Positions 19,928-28,534 of a stretch of DNA of 64,000 nt are shown here, piece by piece. Within the stretch, counting starts at the first letter, position 1. Every line of letters starts with the position of its first letter. A model generated the notes under the pieces. It ran no database searches and was not told the origin of the DNA. It was given only the letters and a program-made list of their open reading frames with translations. This stretch comes from Pseudomonas hygromyciniae. GTDB lineage: Bacteria; Pseudomonadota; Gammaproteobacteria; Pseudomonadales; Pseudomonadaceae. Both the position numbers and the translations under genes were made by a program. Location: positions 4,648,501-4,712,500 of the forward strand of contig NZ_CP070506.1 of NCBI RefSeq assembly GCF_016925675.1, in the 5' to 3' direction.

Positions 19928-19935
19928 CGTTGGGC

Positions 19936-20994
19936 TCAGATATCAGCGTCGGCTTCTGCCATATCGTCAACAGGTTCGCGGTTGGCAGCGGCCTTGACGT
20001 CTGGCGCTGGGGTCAGCAGCTTGTCGCGGATCTGCTTCTCAAGGGTCGCCGCAATATCGGGGTTGTCCTGCAGGAACTTGGCCGAGTTGGCCTTGCCCTG
20101 ACCGATTTTGCTGCCGTTGTAGGCATACCAGGCACCGGACTTCTCGACGAAACCGTGCAGCACGCCCAGGTCGATCATCTCGCCGTTCAGGTAGATCCCC
20201 TTACCGTAGAGAATCTGGAACTCAGCCTGACGGAATGGCGGCGCCACCTTGTTCTTCACAACCTTGACGCGAGTTTCGCTACCGACAACCTCATCACCTT
20301 CCTTCACCGCGCCGGTACGGCGGATGTCCAGGCGGACCGAAGCGTAGAACTTCAGCGCGTTACCACCGGTAGTGGTTTCCGGGCTGCCGAACATCACGCC
20401 GATCTTCATCCGGATCTGGTTGATGAAGATCACCAGGCAGTTGGCATTCTTGATGTTACCGGTGATTTTACGCAGGGCCTGGGACATCAGACGGGCTTGC
20501 AGGCCGACGTGCATGTCGCCCATTTCGCCTTCGATCTCTGCCTTCGGCACCAGGGCCGCCACGGAGTCGACCACGATCACGTCGATGGCGTTGGAGCGCA
20601 CCAGCATGTCAGTGATTTCCAGGGCTTGTTCGCCGGTGTCCGGTTGCGAAACCAGCAGGTCGTCGACATTGACGCCCAGCTTGCCAGCGTATTCAGGATC
20701 CAGGGCGTGCTCGGCATCGACGAACGCGCAGGTGGCGCCCATTTTTTGTGCCTGGGCAATCACCGACAGGGTCAGGGTGGTTTTACCAGAAGACTCTGGA
20801 CCGTAGATTTCAACGATACGGCCTTTTGGCAAGCCGCCAATGCCGAGCGCGATGTCCAGACCCAGAGAGCCAGTGGAAATAGCCGGGATCGCCTGACGGT
20901 CGTGATCGCCCATACGCATTACGGCACCCTTGCCGAATTGACGTTCGATCTGACCCAGGGCCGCAGCCAAGGCTTTCTTCTTGTTGTCGTCCAT
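19936..20994 (-). CDS. recA: Recombinase A
   Basis: 352 aa. Core DNA strand-exchange protein and LexA/S24-repressor coprotease. Starts [20 protein letters not shown]; Walker [10 protein letters not shown] (about residues 66-74), Walker [11 protein letters not shown], loop L2 and an acidic C-terminus. The frame is open far upstream, but the ATG at 20994 is the universal start and the LexA box lies 41-56 bp before it. It connects directly with the tailocin repressor, whose autocleavage it would trigger. Confidence 0.98.
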   Translation of the reverse strand: MDDNKKKALAAALGQIERQFGKGAVMRMGDHDRQAIPAISTGSLGLDIALGIGGLPKGRIVEIYGPESSGKTTLTLSVIAQAQKMGATCAFVDAEHALDPEYAGKLGVNVDDLLVSQPDTGEQALEITDMLVRSNAIDVIVVDSVAALVPKAEIEGEMGDMHVGLQARLMSQALRKITGNIKNANCLVIFINQIRMKIGVMFGSPETTTGGNALKFYASVRLDIRRTGAVKEGDEVVGSETRVKVVKNKVAPPFRQAEFQILYGKGIYLNGEMIDLGVLHGFVEKSGAWYAYNGSKIGQGKANSAKFLQDNPDIAATLEKQIRDKLLTPAPDVKAAANREPVDDMAEADADI

Positions 20995-21034
20995 TAAAGT
21001 CCTCACGTAATCAATAAGGCCTGACGGCCAACAC

Positions 21035-21050
21035 CTGTATAAGTAGACAG
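21035..21050. promoter_or_regulatory. LexA (SOS) box of recA
   Basis: CTGTATAAGTAGACAG matches CTGT-N8-ACAG exactly, at the expected place upstream of recA. Confidence 0.88.
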
Positions 21051-21077
21051 TATTGTTCCATAAAGATCGGGGATCGC

Positions 21078-21578
21078 CTACCCCTGATTTTCTATTTCTG
21101 CTGCAGCTCGTCGCAACAGCCCCTCTAATGCGGCCTTTACCGTTTGTCGGCGGACCTCGTCGCGGTTGCCAGGGAAGTGCTGGCACTCGGCCGTAACCTC
21201 TTCGCCGACACCCCAGGCCAGCCAGACGGTACCCACCGGTTTATCCGGCGAGCCGCCATCGGGACCCGCCACGCCGCTGACCGCCACGGCAAACCGCGCC
21301 AGGCTTTTTTCCTGGGCGCCACGGGCCATGGCCTCGACCACTTCACGGCTCACCGCGCCAACCTTGGGGAACAACCCTTGCGGCACATTCAGCTGGCGGG
21401 TCTTCTGCCGATTGGAATAGGTCACGTAGCCGGCCTCGAACCAGGCCGAACTTCCGGGAATCCGCGTGATGGCTTCGGCGATACCGCCACCGGTGCAGGA
21501 CTCGGCGGTGGTGACGTGGGCATTGAGCACCTGCAAACGCCGGCCAAGTTCGGCGGCGAGTTGGGTAATTTCCTTCAC
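21078..21578 (-). CDS. pncC: Nicotinamide-nucleotide amidohydrolase (CinA C-terminal domain)
   Basis: 166 aa, single-domain CinA/PncC that deamidates NMN to NaMN in pyridine-nucleotide recycling. Family signatures are [15 protein letters not shown] (about 23-37), the catalytic-site Tyr region [10 protein letters not shown], and [12 protein letters not shown]. It lies upstream of recA in the same direction and forms one border of the tailocin locus. Confidence 0.93.
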   Translation of the reverse strand: MKEITQLAAELGRRLQVLNAHVTTAESCTGGGIAEAITRIPGSSAWFEAGYVTYSNRQKTRQLNVPQGLFPKVGAVSREVVEAMARGAQEKSLARFAVAVSGVAGPDGGSPDKPVGTVWLAWGVGEEVTAECQHFPGNRDEVRRQTVKAALEGLLRRAAAEIENQG

Positions 21579-21659
21579 GGTCGTCTCCAGGAAAGTGCGG
21601 GGGTTTGCCTACCCTACAGGAGCCCATCGGCCACGCAAGCTGCAGACGGCGTCAACAGA

Positions 21660-22166
21660 TTACCGGGCGACGCCCCGAACATATGCCTGGCAGGCCCGCA
21701 ATGCGATCAATCCGTTATCGCCGGCGTCGGTGATGCCGATAATTCGTTGAGCATGCGCCGGGTCAAGTCGGCCTCGCGGGGCTCCATGAACCACGCTGCG
21801 GGTGGCGGTGGTGGCTGGCATTGCGGGGCTGTCGCCGGGGTCGGTGGCGTCGAGTAGGACTGACAAGCGCACATCAGCAGTGGCCAACCGATCACGCAGA
21901 TAGACCTGGTTACGCTGTGCATCGCTCAACTCCCGTGTGTGCTGTTGGTCGCTGGCGCGCAGTTGTTGCTCCAGGACCTGGCGCTTGCGTTGTTCGGCCT
22001 GGTGCTGAACCAGTGCCGCCTGGCTTTGCTGGTTGAGCACCTGTGAATGCCGCGCGGCCTGGCGTTCAAAGGCAAGGCCATGGCGCCAGGCCTGGACCTG
22101 CCAACTGGCCGCCGCCGGGATGAGCATCAGCAAGGCAGCAGCCAGCATGCGCCAGCTCAGTTGCAT
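21660..22166 (-). CDS. Tailocin i-spanin (Rz-like)
   Basis: 168 aa. One N-terminal hydrophobic segment (about residues 4-22) is followed by a long coiled coil rich in Gln/Ala/Glu (about 30-105), the layout of inner-membrane Rz spanins. Last gene of the tailocin operon, after the lysozyme. The ATG at 22166 starts directly at the membrane segment. A proline-rich lipoprotein (Rz1) is encoded inside it in another frame. Confidence 0.8.
   Translation of the reverse strand: MQLSWRMLAAALLMLIPAAASWQVQAWRHGLAFERQAARHSQVLNQQSQAALVQHQAEQRKRQVLEQQLRASDQQHTRELSDAQRNQVYLRDRLATADVRLSVLLDATDPGDSPAMPATTATRSVVHGAPRGRLDPAHAQRIIGITDAGDNGLIALRACQAYVRGVAR
21707..21922 (-). CDS. Nested o-spanin lipoprotein (Rz1-like)
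   Basis: 71 aa in an alternative frame wholly inside the Rz-like gene. It begins with a short hydrophobic stretch ending in LLMCAC (lipobox-like; Cys at about 18 or 20), then a Pro-rich region with a PPPPP run followed by AAWFMEP. Lambda Rz1 has the same lipobox plus PPPPPAW arrangement. With Rz it would bridge inner and outer membranes and complete lysis. The exact start is uncertain. Confidence 0.7.
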   Translation of the reverse strand: MHSVTRSICVIGWPLLMCACQSYSTPPTPATAPQCQPPPPPAAWFMEPREADLTRRMLNELSASPTPAITD

Positions 22167-22708
22167 AGCACCGCCCTCGCCTTCGCCCACAATTGCTGGC
22201 GATGTTCCAGCCCATTGAGGCCGCCATTGATCCGGCGGGTGATCGCGGTGAATTGGTCCTGATCCGCCAGCTCATTCAAGCCATTGCTGAGCCAGAACCA
22301 AGCGGCGGATTCGGCTGCCCATTGCGGTTGCTCCAGCAACTCAGGAAAGTGCAGCAGGCGCTCATCGCCAAACAGCGCCCGGCTACAGGCCAGGTAATTG
22401 CGCCGCCCGGTAATCTGGATCAGGCCACGGCCGCGGAACTTCTGGCCGTCTCCGTCGGCTTCGGGGCTGTTACCCAAGCGCGCGGCCAAGGTGCCGGTGT
22501 CGTACTTGCTCAGGTATTGCTCGCCACCCAGTTCCCGCACATAGCGCAACTCACTGGACTCGTGGCCGACCTGGGCGATAAAGGCTGCCATACGCTTAGG
22601 TGCCGTGATGCGGTGATGGAGCATCGCCGCGTTCAGCGCAGATAGAAAAACGCCCGCTTGGGCGCGGGCGTTGGGCAGGATCTGTTGCAGTTGCGTGAGT
22701 GTCATCAT
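22157..22708 (-). CDS. Tailocin endolysin, glycoside hydrolase family 19 (chitinase-like lysozyme)
   Basis: 183 aa. Cuts peptidoglycan to release tailocins. The GH19 catalytic region has AAFIAQVGHESSELRYVREL with the acidic catalytic residue, then KFRGRGLIQITGRRNY. ATG at 22708 (MMTLTQLQQILP) follows GGAG. The reading frame is open upstream and continuous with gene D because of a frameshift in D, but this start lies 18 bp beyond the expected D stop. Overlaps the Rz start by 10 bp. Confidence 0.9.
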   Translation of the reverse strand: MMTLTQLQQILPNARAQAGVFLSALNAAMLHHRITAPKRMAAFIAQVGHESSELRYVRELGGEQYLSKYDTGTLAARLGNSPEADGDGQKFRGRGLIQITGRRNYLACSRALFGDERLLHFPELLEQPQWAAESAAWFWLSNGLNELADQDQFTAITRRINGGLNGLEHRQQLWAKARAVLCN

Positions 22709-22725
22709 CCTTGATCTCCAACGGT

Positions 22726-23737
22726 CTAAGAGGCCAATCCACGGGCCATGATCGAACTGCGATAGCCTGTCACCGTGTCGCCTGCGTGGGTCACCTTGTC
22801 GATCGACCAACTCCCCCTGCATATACCCCGGCCAGGTTTCATCCAGCAGCAGCAACCCTTCGGCAGACAGCAACGGGTTGCCGGGGCAATCGATGGCGAT
22901 GGTCAACCCTTCCCTCCCGACCCGGCGCAACTCGCCCTCGGCCACGGACCGCGCTTCGGTTTCGCTCTGGCAGCGCTGGCGCAAGGTCTTGAACGGCGCG
23001 ATCCCTACCTCGACCACGCGCTGGCGAGACGCGGCGGCATCCCACCAACTGACTCGGCAGCCCTGATATTTGGCCCGCGCGTTGTCATCAATCCGGGCGC
23101 TGATAAATGCCTGCTCGCCGGGGCGATTATCCTGGGTTACCGATAGCCGCACATCCGGTAGCTGCTGGCCCGACAGCGATTTGACCTGTCCGCTTTCAGC
23201 CAGCACATACAGCTCGTTGACCGGTTTGGTCACCGCGTTGTAGCGCCCGGCCAGGCGGGTGATAAAGCCCATGTCGGTCTCGTTGGACTGGTCGATATGC
23301 TCAATCGCGATTCCATCCAGTGCCGGCGCTACCCTGGGTGAAAACCCGTGCCGCGTGGCCAGTTGACGAAACAGCGCGCCCAGGGTGGTGGGACCATGGC
23401 TGGCGGAACGGCGCTGGCGGTACCCGCTCGGGTCCTGCACGCTGAACGGCGCCGCCGTGGCCACGATCGCCAGGCGCATGGGAAACAGGTAGGGGGTGCG
23501 CTGGGTGATCACAAACTCGCCTTTCTCCACCAGCCCCGACTCGCGATACCCCACGCGCAGGCCGATCTTGGCGCCCAGGCTCGGCAGGCCTTCCAGGCCC
23601 TCGATATTGATGGTCAGTTCCAGGCGGTCGGATTCGATACCCGCCGCGTCGGTGTGTTTCCACTGCATCAGCCGTGGATTGATCAACGCCGCGTTGGCGC
23701 CATAGATTTCCACGACCGGGGTAAATCCCATTGCCAT
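22726..23737 (-). CDS. Tail protein D (late control D, baseplate hub), apparently frameshifted near the C-terminus
   Basis: Contractile-tail hub protein homologous to P2 gpD. Residues 1-310 read normally, starting MAMGFTPVVEIYGANAALIN after AGGAGG. Just after YMQG the frame changes: a run of five G in the mRNA (22813-22817) has one base too many. Removing one base restores WSIDKVTHAGDTVTGYRSS, then IMARGLAS and a TAG at 22726-22728. As written, the frame instead runs through into the lysozyme, giving a 526-aa fusion ending at 22157. A sequencing error or a real mutation are both possible. Confidence 0.85.
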
Positions 23738-23746
23738 GCTGCCTCC

Positions 23747-23959
23747 TTAATCCCAGGCCGAAACGGGTGTTGCGACACCCGGTTTCGTGTCCATCTCGGG
23801 CACGATCACCCATACGCCCGCCGGCAACACCGGGCCATGCTCGGCAAGCCCGGGGTTCAAGCGCCAGAGGGTTTCTTCGGCCGCGTCATCGCAACGCCCC
23901 AGCTCGCGGTAAAGCAGCAGGTTGACCGAATCACCGGCAATACTTCGCACTCTACGCAT
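23747..23959 (-). CDS. Tail protein X (LysM-like)
   Basis: 70 aa, gpX family: a single LysM-like unit (RSIAGDSVNLLLYRELGR...LNPGLAEHGPVLPAGVWVIVPE). In P2-like tails gpX works in tail assembly near the hub. It overlaps gpU by 8 bp and precedes D by 9 bp, in the R-pyocin order U-X-D. Confidence 0.88.
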   Translation of the reverse strand: MRRVRSIAGDSVNLLLYRELGRCDDAAEETLWRLNPGLAEHGPVLPAGVWVIVPEMDTKPGVATPVSAWD

Positions 23960-24335
23960 TGACGAACTCCTCCAGCACCAGCGACCAACTGATCACCATG
24001 GCGGTGCCGTCATCGATCACATTGGCCTGGTTTTCGATGACTGCCGTGATGCGCCACAGGCCCCAGTTGCGGCCGATACCATCGACCAGCGGCAGCGGCG
24101 CCCGTGCATCCTGCAAGGCGCGCAACTGGTCGAGGCGCTGCATGCCAACGGCCGCCGTGGCGGCACCGGCGAAGGTCAGTTTTTCCAGCTTCTGGCCGTT
24201 CTGTCGCGACTGGGGCTTGCTGGCAATAATCTCCAGGTCGCCCCAGCCGCCATCACTGCTGCGCTGGAGCGTGGAATAGGCGAACCCTCGGGACAGCCCG
24301 AAAATAAAGTCGCCCAGCACCATCTGCTGTCGCAT
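23952..24335 (-). CDS. Tail protein U (tail terminator-type)
   Basis: 127 aa, gpU family (MRQQMVLGDFIFGLSRGFAYSTLQR; central GRNWGLWRIT). In P2 it completes the head-proximal end of the tail; in a tailocin it caps the particle. Start overlaps the tape-measure stop by one base. Confidence 0.88.
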   Translation of the reverse strand: MRQQMVLGDFIFGLSRGFAYSTLQRSSDGGWGDLEIIASKPQSRQNGQKLEKLTFAGAATAAVGMQRLDQLRALQDARAPLPLVDGIGRNWGLWRITAVIENQANVIDDGTAMVISWSLVLEEFVNA

Positions 24336-25699
24336 TAATCACCTCCATCGGTCAGTGCCGCGTTGCGCCGAACCGCCAAAGAGTCGGTGAGCATCGGCAC
24401 GCATTGGTTTTGCAGGGATTGCAGAACCCGGTCGACCACCTGCTGAGCGTCTGCGGGGTTGACGCCGGTGATCTGGATGCTCGGTGCCAGGGTGACCTGG
24501 ACGTTGTCCGAGCGGGCGCTGTTGAGCTCTTTGCTCACTGCATCGGGCGATGGCAGGCGGTCACTGGGGCCGAACAATTTTTCACCGAGCCAACTACCGC
24601 CCTCGCCGCCCAACAGGCCGCCGATAACGCCGCCCACCGCAGTGCCCACGCCAGGGAATACCAGGGTGCCAAGGGCCGCTCCGGCAGACGCGCCGGCCCA
24701 TGCGGCACCGGCGGTACCGAGGCCGCTGCCGACGGCTCGCATGTTGCCGCTGCGCACGCCCCGGACGACGTTGATGACGGCATCGGCGGAGCGCAATGGC
24801 GTCAACCTGCGCACGCCGATGGACCCCAGCCGGCTCAGGGTTGGGACCAGGCGGGAGGCTGGGGCCTTGCGCAGGCCGAGGGCTGATGCACTCTTTAATA
24901 GCAACGCCTTGCCTGCGCTCAACCCACGGGTAGAAACCCTTCGCAGGCTGGCGCTTACCGAAGTCACCCGCGCCAGGAACCCCGTTTTCAGGCCGTCAAA
25001 CATCTTGCCTGCGCGCTCGCCCAGGCTCCTCATGATTGCCATGGGCCCAGTGGCGCTGCTGCCGGTCCCTGAGGTTTTTCTCGGCATCGGTGGGCTGGTG
25101 CGGCCAGTGCCGTTTTGCCTCACCGTTTTTCGTGACCCTTTGGGCCCGTAACGAGCCCGCCCGGTCAAGGGTTCGCTGGCGCCTGGGCAGCAGCAGTCCT
25201 TGCTATCGTCCCGGAACAATTTCCCGACGTAGGGCAACTTGCCCAGCGTTGCATCGACTACCTTGCCCGATACCCGGCTCTTGACCGTATCAAGCAAGCT
25301 TTCACCCACCCATTTGGAACTCTTGCTCAACCAGGACCCAGTCGCCGAAGCCTTGTCTTCGGGCGCAGCTTGCGGCGCACTGGTCATGGCTTCAGCGACC
25401 GTGCCGCCCAGCGGTCCACCCGTGATAAACAGGGTGCCATTGAGGGTTTCCAGGCTCTCGCGCAGGCGCACCTGTTCCTCGGTCAACGCGTGGATATGCA
25501 GGCTGGCGTTGGCCAGGGCCAGGCTCAGCTCAGACGGCGGCTCGGTTGCGCCGCCCACACTGGAGGCGCCAACCAGACTTTCGTCCTGTGCTTCAAGCAG
25601 GCCCGGCAGTTGCAAGGCTCCACTTTCGGCCAGCCCGGGAAAGGTCATCCAGCGCTTATCTTCATCGGCAAGCTTGAGCGTATATCGAGCGTCTTGCAT
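24335..25699 (-). CDS. Tail tape measure protein
   Basis: 454 aa. Sets tail length and fills the tube lumen. N-terminal 100 residues are helical. Around 173-177 is an unusual DCCCPG cysteine cluster, then a basic Ser/Thr/Gly-rich stretch. Residues about 330-385 are a Gly/Ala-rich hydrophobic segment (GAAWAGASAGAALGTLVFPG) common in tape measures. It is short compared with phage tape measures. Position between the tail chaperone and U identifies it. Confidence 0.85.
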   Translation of the reverse strand: MQDARYTLKLADEDKRWMTFPGLAESGALQLPGLLEAQDESLVGASSVGGATEPPSELSLALANASLHIHALTEEQVRLRESLETLNGTLFITGGPLGGTVAEAMTSAPQAAPEDKASATGSWLSKSSKWVGESLLDTVKSRVSGKVVDATLGKLPYVGKLFRDDSKDCCCPGASEPLTGRARYGPKGSRKTVRQNGTGRTSPPMPRKTSGTGSSATGPMAIMRSLGERAGKMFDGLKTGFLARVTSVSASLRRVSTRGLSAGKALLLKSASALGLRKAPASRLVPTLSRLGSIGVRRLTPLRSADAVINVVRGVRSGNMRAVGSGLGTAGAAWAGASAGAALGTLVFPGVGTAVGGVIGGLLGGEGGSWLGEKLFGPSDRLPSPDAVSKELNSARSDNVQVTLAPSIQITGVNPADAQQVVDRVLQSLQNQCVPMLTDSLAVRRNAALTDGGD

Positions 25700-25711
25700 C
25701 TCGCTCTACTC

Positions 25712-25867
25712 CTATTTGACGCCAAGGCGATTAATCGCGATGTCGTAGCGGCGCAATGCTTTGGCGGCATTCCATTCGAGAATTTCCGCTTCGTTTACCG
25801 AGTAAACCAGCGGGACGACGTCGAGGATTACTTCGATGTCGCGCTGCGAAAGAAGTCCGCCGGTTTG
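25712..25867 (-). CDS. Tail assembly chaperone, -1 frameshift extension (E')
   Basis: This segment has no start of its own. It is read after a -1 slip at the UUUAAAC site near the end of the upstream chaperone frame and adds 51 residues (beginning QTGGLLSQRDIEVILDVV), with stop TAG at 25712-25714. The product would be 227 aa (176 + 51). P2-like phages make E and E+E' in this way. The segment is open with Pseudomonas-like codon use and ends 12 bp before the tape-measure ATG. Confidence 0.8.
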   Translation of the reverse strand, partial: QTGGLLSQRDIEVILDVVPLVYSVNEAEILEWNAAKALRRYDIAINRLGVK

Positions 25868-26394
25868 TTTAAAAAATCGTCGATGCGCTCCTGCAGTTGC
25901 GTCCAGTCGGGCACGGCCAGGCCGTCCAGGTCGGGGATCATCAGGCCGGTGCAGTGGGAGGTGATGAACTCGGCACGCTCTTTGTTGGTGGCGAGTTTTT
26001 TCATCACCTTGGTGGCACGCAGGGCGGGCATTTCCAGGGTGACGCTGGTCAACACGCGGCCGGCCACTTCCAGCGGCAACAGCAGTTGCACCTGCTCGCC
26101 GGGCTCGGTGGAGTCGCCCAGAAAGAACGAGGTCGGGCGCGTCGACATATCGTGTACGTGCTGGGCAATGCTCACGTAGTCCGGGCGCTTGAGTTGGTCC
26201 AGCTCCTTTTCCGAGAGGCCGGTGGCCAGTTTGGCCAGCTCGAAGAACTGGTCGTCCTCGTCCTCGCCGGCGCGGGCCAGCGCTTGTTTTTGCGCGGCGT
26301 AGAACAAGGGTTTGAGTTGGATCTGCTCGATGCTCGCACCGCTGTCGGCGGTGATGGGCGCCAGCAGGATGTGCAGGGGTGGCTTCCAGGCCAT
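25828..26394 (-). CDS. Tail assembly chaperone (gpE / Mu gp41-like)
   Basis: 188 aa. It lies between tail tube and tape measure, the canonical slot for the frameshifting chaperone that wraps the tape measure during assembly. It has no signal peptide. The ATG at 26394 (MAWKPPLHILLAPITADSG) follows AAGGAA. A UUUAAAC heptamer in frame at 25867-25873 allows a -1 shift into E'. Confidence 0.85.
   Translation of the reverse strand: MAWKPPLHILLAPITADSGASIEQIQLKPLFYAAQKQALARAGEDEDDQFFELAKLATGLSEKELDQLKRPDYVSIAQHVHDMSTRPTSFFLGDSTEPGEQVQLLLPLEVAGRVLTSVTLEMPALRATKVMKKLATNKERAEFITSHCTGLMIPDLDGLAVPDWTQLQERIDDFLNKPADFFRSATSK
25867..25873 (-). promoter_or_regulatory. Programmed -1 ribosomal frameshift site (U UUA AAC)
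   Basis: On the minus strand the zero-frame codons TTT TTA AAC contain X XXY YYZ as T TTA AAC. An overlapping T TTT TTA heptamer is just upstream (25870-25876). Slipping back one base joins the chaperone frame to E'. Confidence 0.75.
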
Positions 26395-26444
26395 GGGCGA
26401 AATTCCTTGAGTAAAAATGTTGGACCCGTCGTGGGCACGGTCAA

Positions 26445-26532
26445 TGTAGGAGCTGGCTTGCCCGCGATACAGGCAGCGCGGTCTTTCAGTTGAACAGAGG
26501 TGATGCCATCGCAGGCAAGCCAGCTCCCACAC
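26445..26532. repeat. REPIN inside the tailocin operon
   Basis: TGTAGGAGCTGGCTTGCCCG ... GGCAAGCCAGCTCCCACA, the same family as at 11.2 kb. It lies between the tail tube and chaperone genes, where it may end or stabilise tail-tube mRNA. Confidence 0.85.
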
Positions 26533-26564
26533 TGACCGTGCCTATTTCAGATCCGTGAAAAGGC

Positions 26565-27071
26565 TTACGGCATCAGCACCGCACGCCGGGCATCGCCGAG
26601 GATATCGACGCCGTTGAGCACAAACTTCTGGGTGCGTACGTCGATGTCGATCACCGGCACGCCGTTGTCCAGGCGCTGGTACGTGCGGCAGGACAGATCC
26701 AGGGTGATGGTGGCCTTTTCGCCCATCTTCAGCTTGGCTTCTTCCAGGGATTTGAGCTTGCCGCCGACGGTGTGGTAGGTGAAGTAAGTCTTGCCGTCTT
26801 GGTCCTGGCCCGCTTCACGCACGTTGAGCAAAATGTCTTCACCCAGCCGCACGCCCAGGGCCAGCATGATTTCAGGACCGGCGCCTTGCAGCACCAATTT
26901 GGCGTTCAGCACCTTGGCGCTCTTGGCCATTTCTTCGGCGATAAAACGCCCGCCGGACATGGGCTCCATCTCGAACTCGATCTTCGGCGGGGAGAACTCC
27001 TCGACGGTCGCCGACAGCGGCAGGCCCTGGAGGGTGGCCGCAATGGCCTGTCTGACTCGGTTGGTAAACAT
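26565..27071 (-). CDS. Tail tube protein (FII)
   Basis: 168 aa, major tube protein of contractile tails (MFTNRVRQAIAATLQGLPLSATVEEFSPPKIEFE). It forms the inner tube driven through the target envelope. Start overlaps the sheath stop by one base, so the two are translationally coupled. Confidence 0.92.
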   Translation of the reverse strand: MFTNRVRQAIAATLQGLPLSATVEEFSPPKIEFEMEPMSGGRFIAEEMAKSAKVLNAKLVLQGAGPEIMLALGVRLGEDILLNVREAGQDQDGKTYFTYHTVGGKLKSLEEAKLKMGEKATITLDLSCRTYQRLDNGVPVIDIDVRTQKFVLNGVDILGDARRAVLMP

Positions 27072-28237
27072 TAGAGAACGTCCTCCAGAAACTGCTCGAT
27101 GATTTCATCGCGGGCATTGAGTTGATAAACCATGTGTTCGTTTGGCGCGTAGCGCCCGTAGTCGATCACGATGAACCAGGTGCCGTTCTTGTACTTCTCG
27201 ACACTGTTGAGTTCCGGGTGCAGGTACACGCTGCCTCCAGGAATGGTTTCGTCGGCCACCAGGGTTTGCAGCCAGTCGTTGATGCGCTTGACTTCCTGAT
27301 CCATGAACGACTTGGTCAGGTTGTGCGCCATGGCTTTCTGCCCGGCCTTGACCAGCTTGCGGCTGATGGCGTCTTCCAGGCCCACATAGCTGATGAACTT
27401 GCCGGTGATGGAGCGGTTACCCAGCAGCGAGAAGCCGCCGAGAATGGTGCGGGCGTAGTAACTCACGCCGTAGCGGTTGAGCAGGTCGCCCTCGGTGGAG
27501 GTGTCGAGGATGTTGTACTCGACCACCCGCGACACGTCTTCGGCGAAGGTCACCTGGTTGCCTGGGCTCTCCCATTGCTTGACCTTGGCCAAGGCGGCGA
27601 TGGCCAGGGACGACGGCGCGAGGAACACGTTTTTCTTCGCGGCCTTGGAGTACACGGACGGCATGTTGTGTACCAGCAGGCAGCGATCGAAACCCAGGTC
27701 GGCGCCGCCCAGCTCGCCGCTGTAGGTCACTTGGTCGGCGACGCTGGCGTCTTTGCCGTCCAGCACCACACGGGCCTTGATGCGCTTGCCGAAAGCGGCA
27801 AACTCACCGGCCACGGCCTTGGTCCCGGTAAAGCCTGGGGCGCCAATGATGGTCAGGTCTTCGGGGACGCTGCTCAGCGCCGCGAGGCCCAGCTTGCGAC
27901 CGGTCACCGGCTCATTGCCGCCGATCACGTTGTTGAGGGTATCGGCGGGGGTGCTGCCCTCTTCGACGATCACCACATAGACCGGCACCTTGACCACTTT
28001 GAGGATCTGGTACACCGCATGAAACAGCGTGCCCGACTCGGCGCCGGTCGGGTCCAGCAGTGCCTGGGCGGTGAAGCTGTTGATGCGGAACGGAGCGTTT
28101 TTCGGGATCGACAGATGCGCATTGGGCGCGGTGCCGACCAGACCGATCACGTTGTCACCCAGGCCACCCATGGCCTCGGGGGATTCGCTGGCATTGACGG
28201 TGATGCCGTTATGCTCGAAGTTCAAAACCTCAGCCAT
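27071..28237 (-). CDS. Contractile tail sheath protein (FI)
   Basis: 388 aa, tail sheath family: N-terminal GITVNASESPEAMGGLGDNVIGLVGTAPNA, and a conserved C-terminal domain with the NDWLQTLVADETIPGGSVYLHPELNS region. The presence of a sheath makes this an R-type (contractile) tailocin, not an F-type one. Closely follows a small gene with a 2-bp gap. Confidence 0.95.
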   Translation of the reverse strand: MAEVLNFEHNGITVNASESPEAMGGLGDNVIGLVGTAPNAHLSIPKNAPFRINSFTAQALLDPTGAESGTLFHAVYQILKVVKVPVYVVIVEEGSTPADTLNNVIGGNEPVTGRKLGLAALSSVPEDLTIIGAPGFTGTKAVAGEFAAFGKRIKARVVLDGKDASVADQVTYSGELGGADLGFDRCLLVHNMPSVYSKAAKKNVFLAPSSLAIAALAKVKQWESPGNQVTFAEDVSRVVEYNILDTSTEGDLLNRYGVSYYARTILGGFSLLGNRSITGKFISYVGLEDAISRKLVKAGQKAMAHNLTKSFMDQEVKRINDWLQTLVADETIPGGSVYLHPELNSVEKYKNGTWFIVIDYGRYAPNEHMVYQLNARDEIIEQFLEDVL

Positions 28238-28239
28238 GA

Positions 28240-28443
28240 TTATTCAGCCTTCTTGGTGACGGCCTTCTTGGCCGGTGGGGTGTCTTGGGCGGCAGCCAGC
28301 ACGCTGGTCAGTTCCAGTCGGCCAGCAGTGCGCAGGGCGGTTGCTTCGACGTCCAGCAGGTCCAGTTCCTGGCCGACGGCGGACCAGTGGCCACCTCCGG
28401 TGGGGAATGGGATGAGGACGGTGTAGGTTTGGCGGTTGGCCAT
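28240..28443 (-). CDS. Small protein of unknown function upstream of the sheath
   Basis: 67 aa beginning MANRQTYTVLIPFPTGGGHW, with a Lys/Ala-rich C-terminal tail (PPAKKAVTKKAE). No domain recognised. It is 2 bp before the sheath gene, so probably co-translated with it. Confidence 0.65.
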   Translation of the reverse strand: MANRQTYTVLIPFPTGGGHWSAVGQELDLLDVEATALRTAGRLELTSVLAAAQDTPPAKKAVTKKAE

Positions 28444-28462
28444 GAGGGACTCCAGAAACGCG

Positions 28463-28484
28463 AAAGCCCCAGCGATGGGGCTTT
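28463..28484 (-). terminator. Intra-operon hairpin upstream of the sheath block
   Basis: AAAGCCCC-AGCGAT-GGGGCTTT, a perfect 8-bp stem between the fibre-assembly gene and the sheath-tube block. Only three T follow on the minus strand, so it is a weak terminator or mRNA processing/stability element. Confidence 0.45.
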
Positions 28485-28534
28485 GTTGGATGCGAAAAAA
28501 AACCGCTTTCGCGGTGTTTATGATTGCTGCCGGT

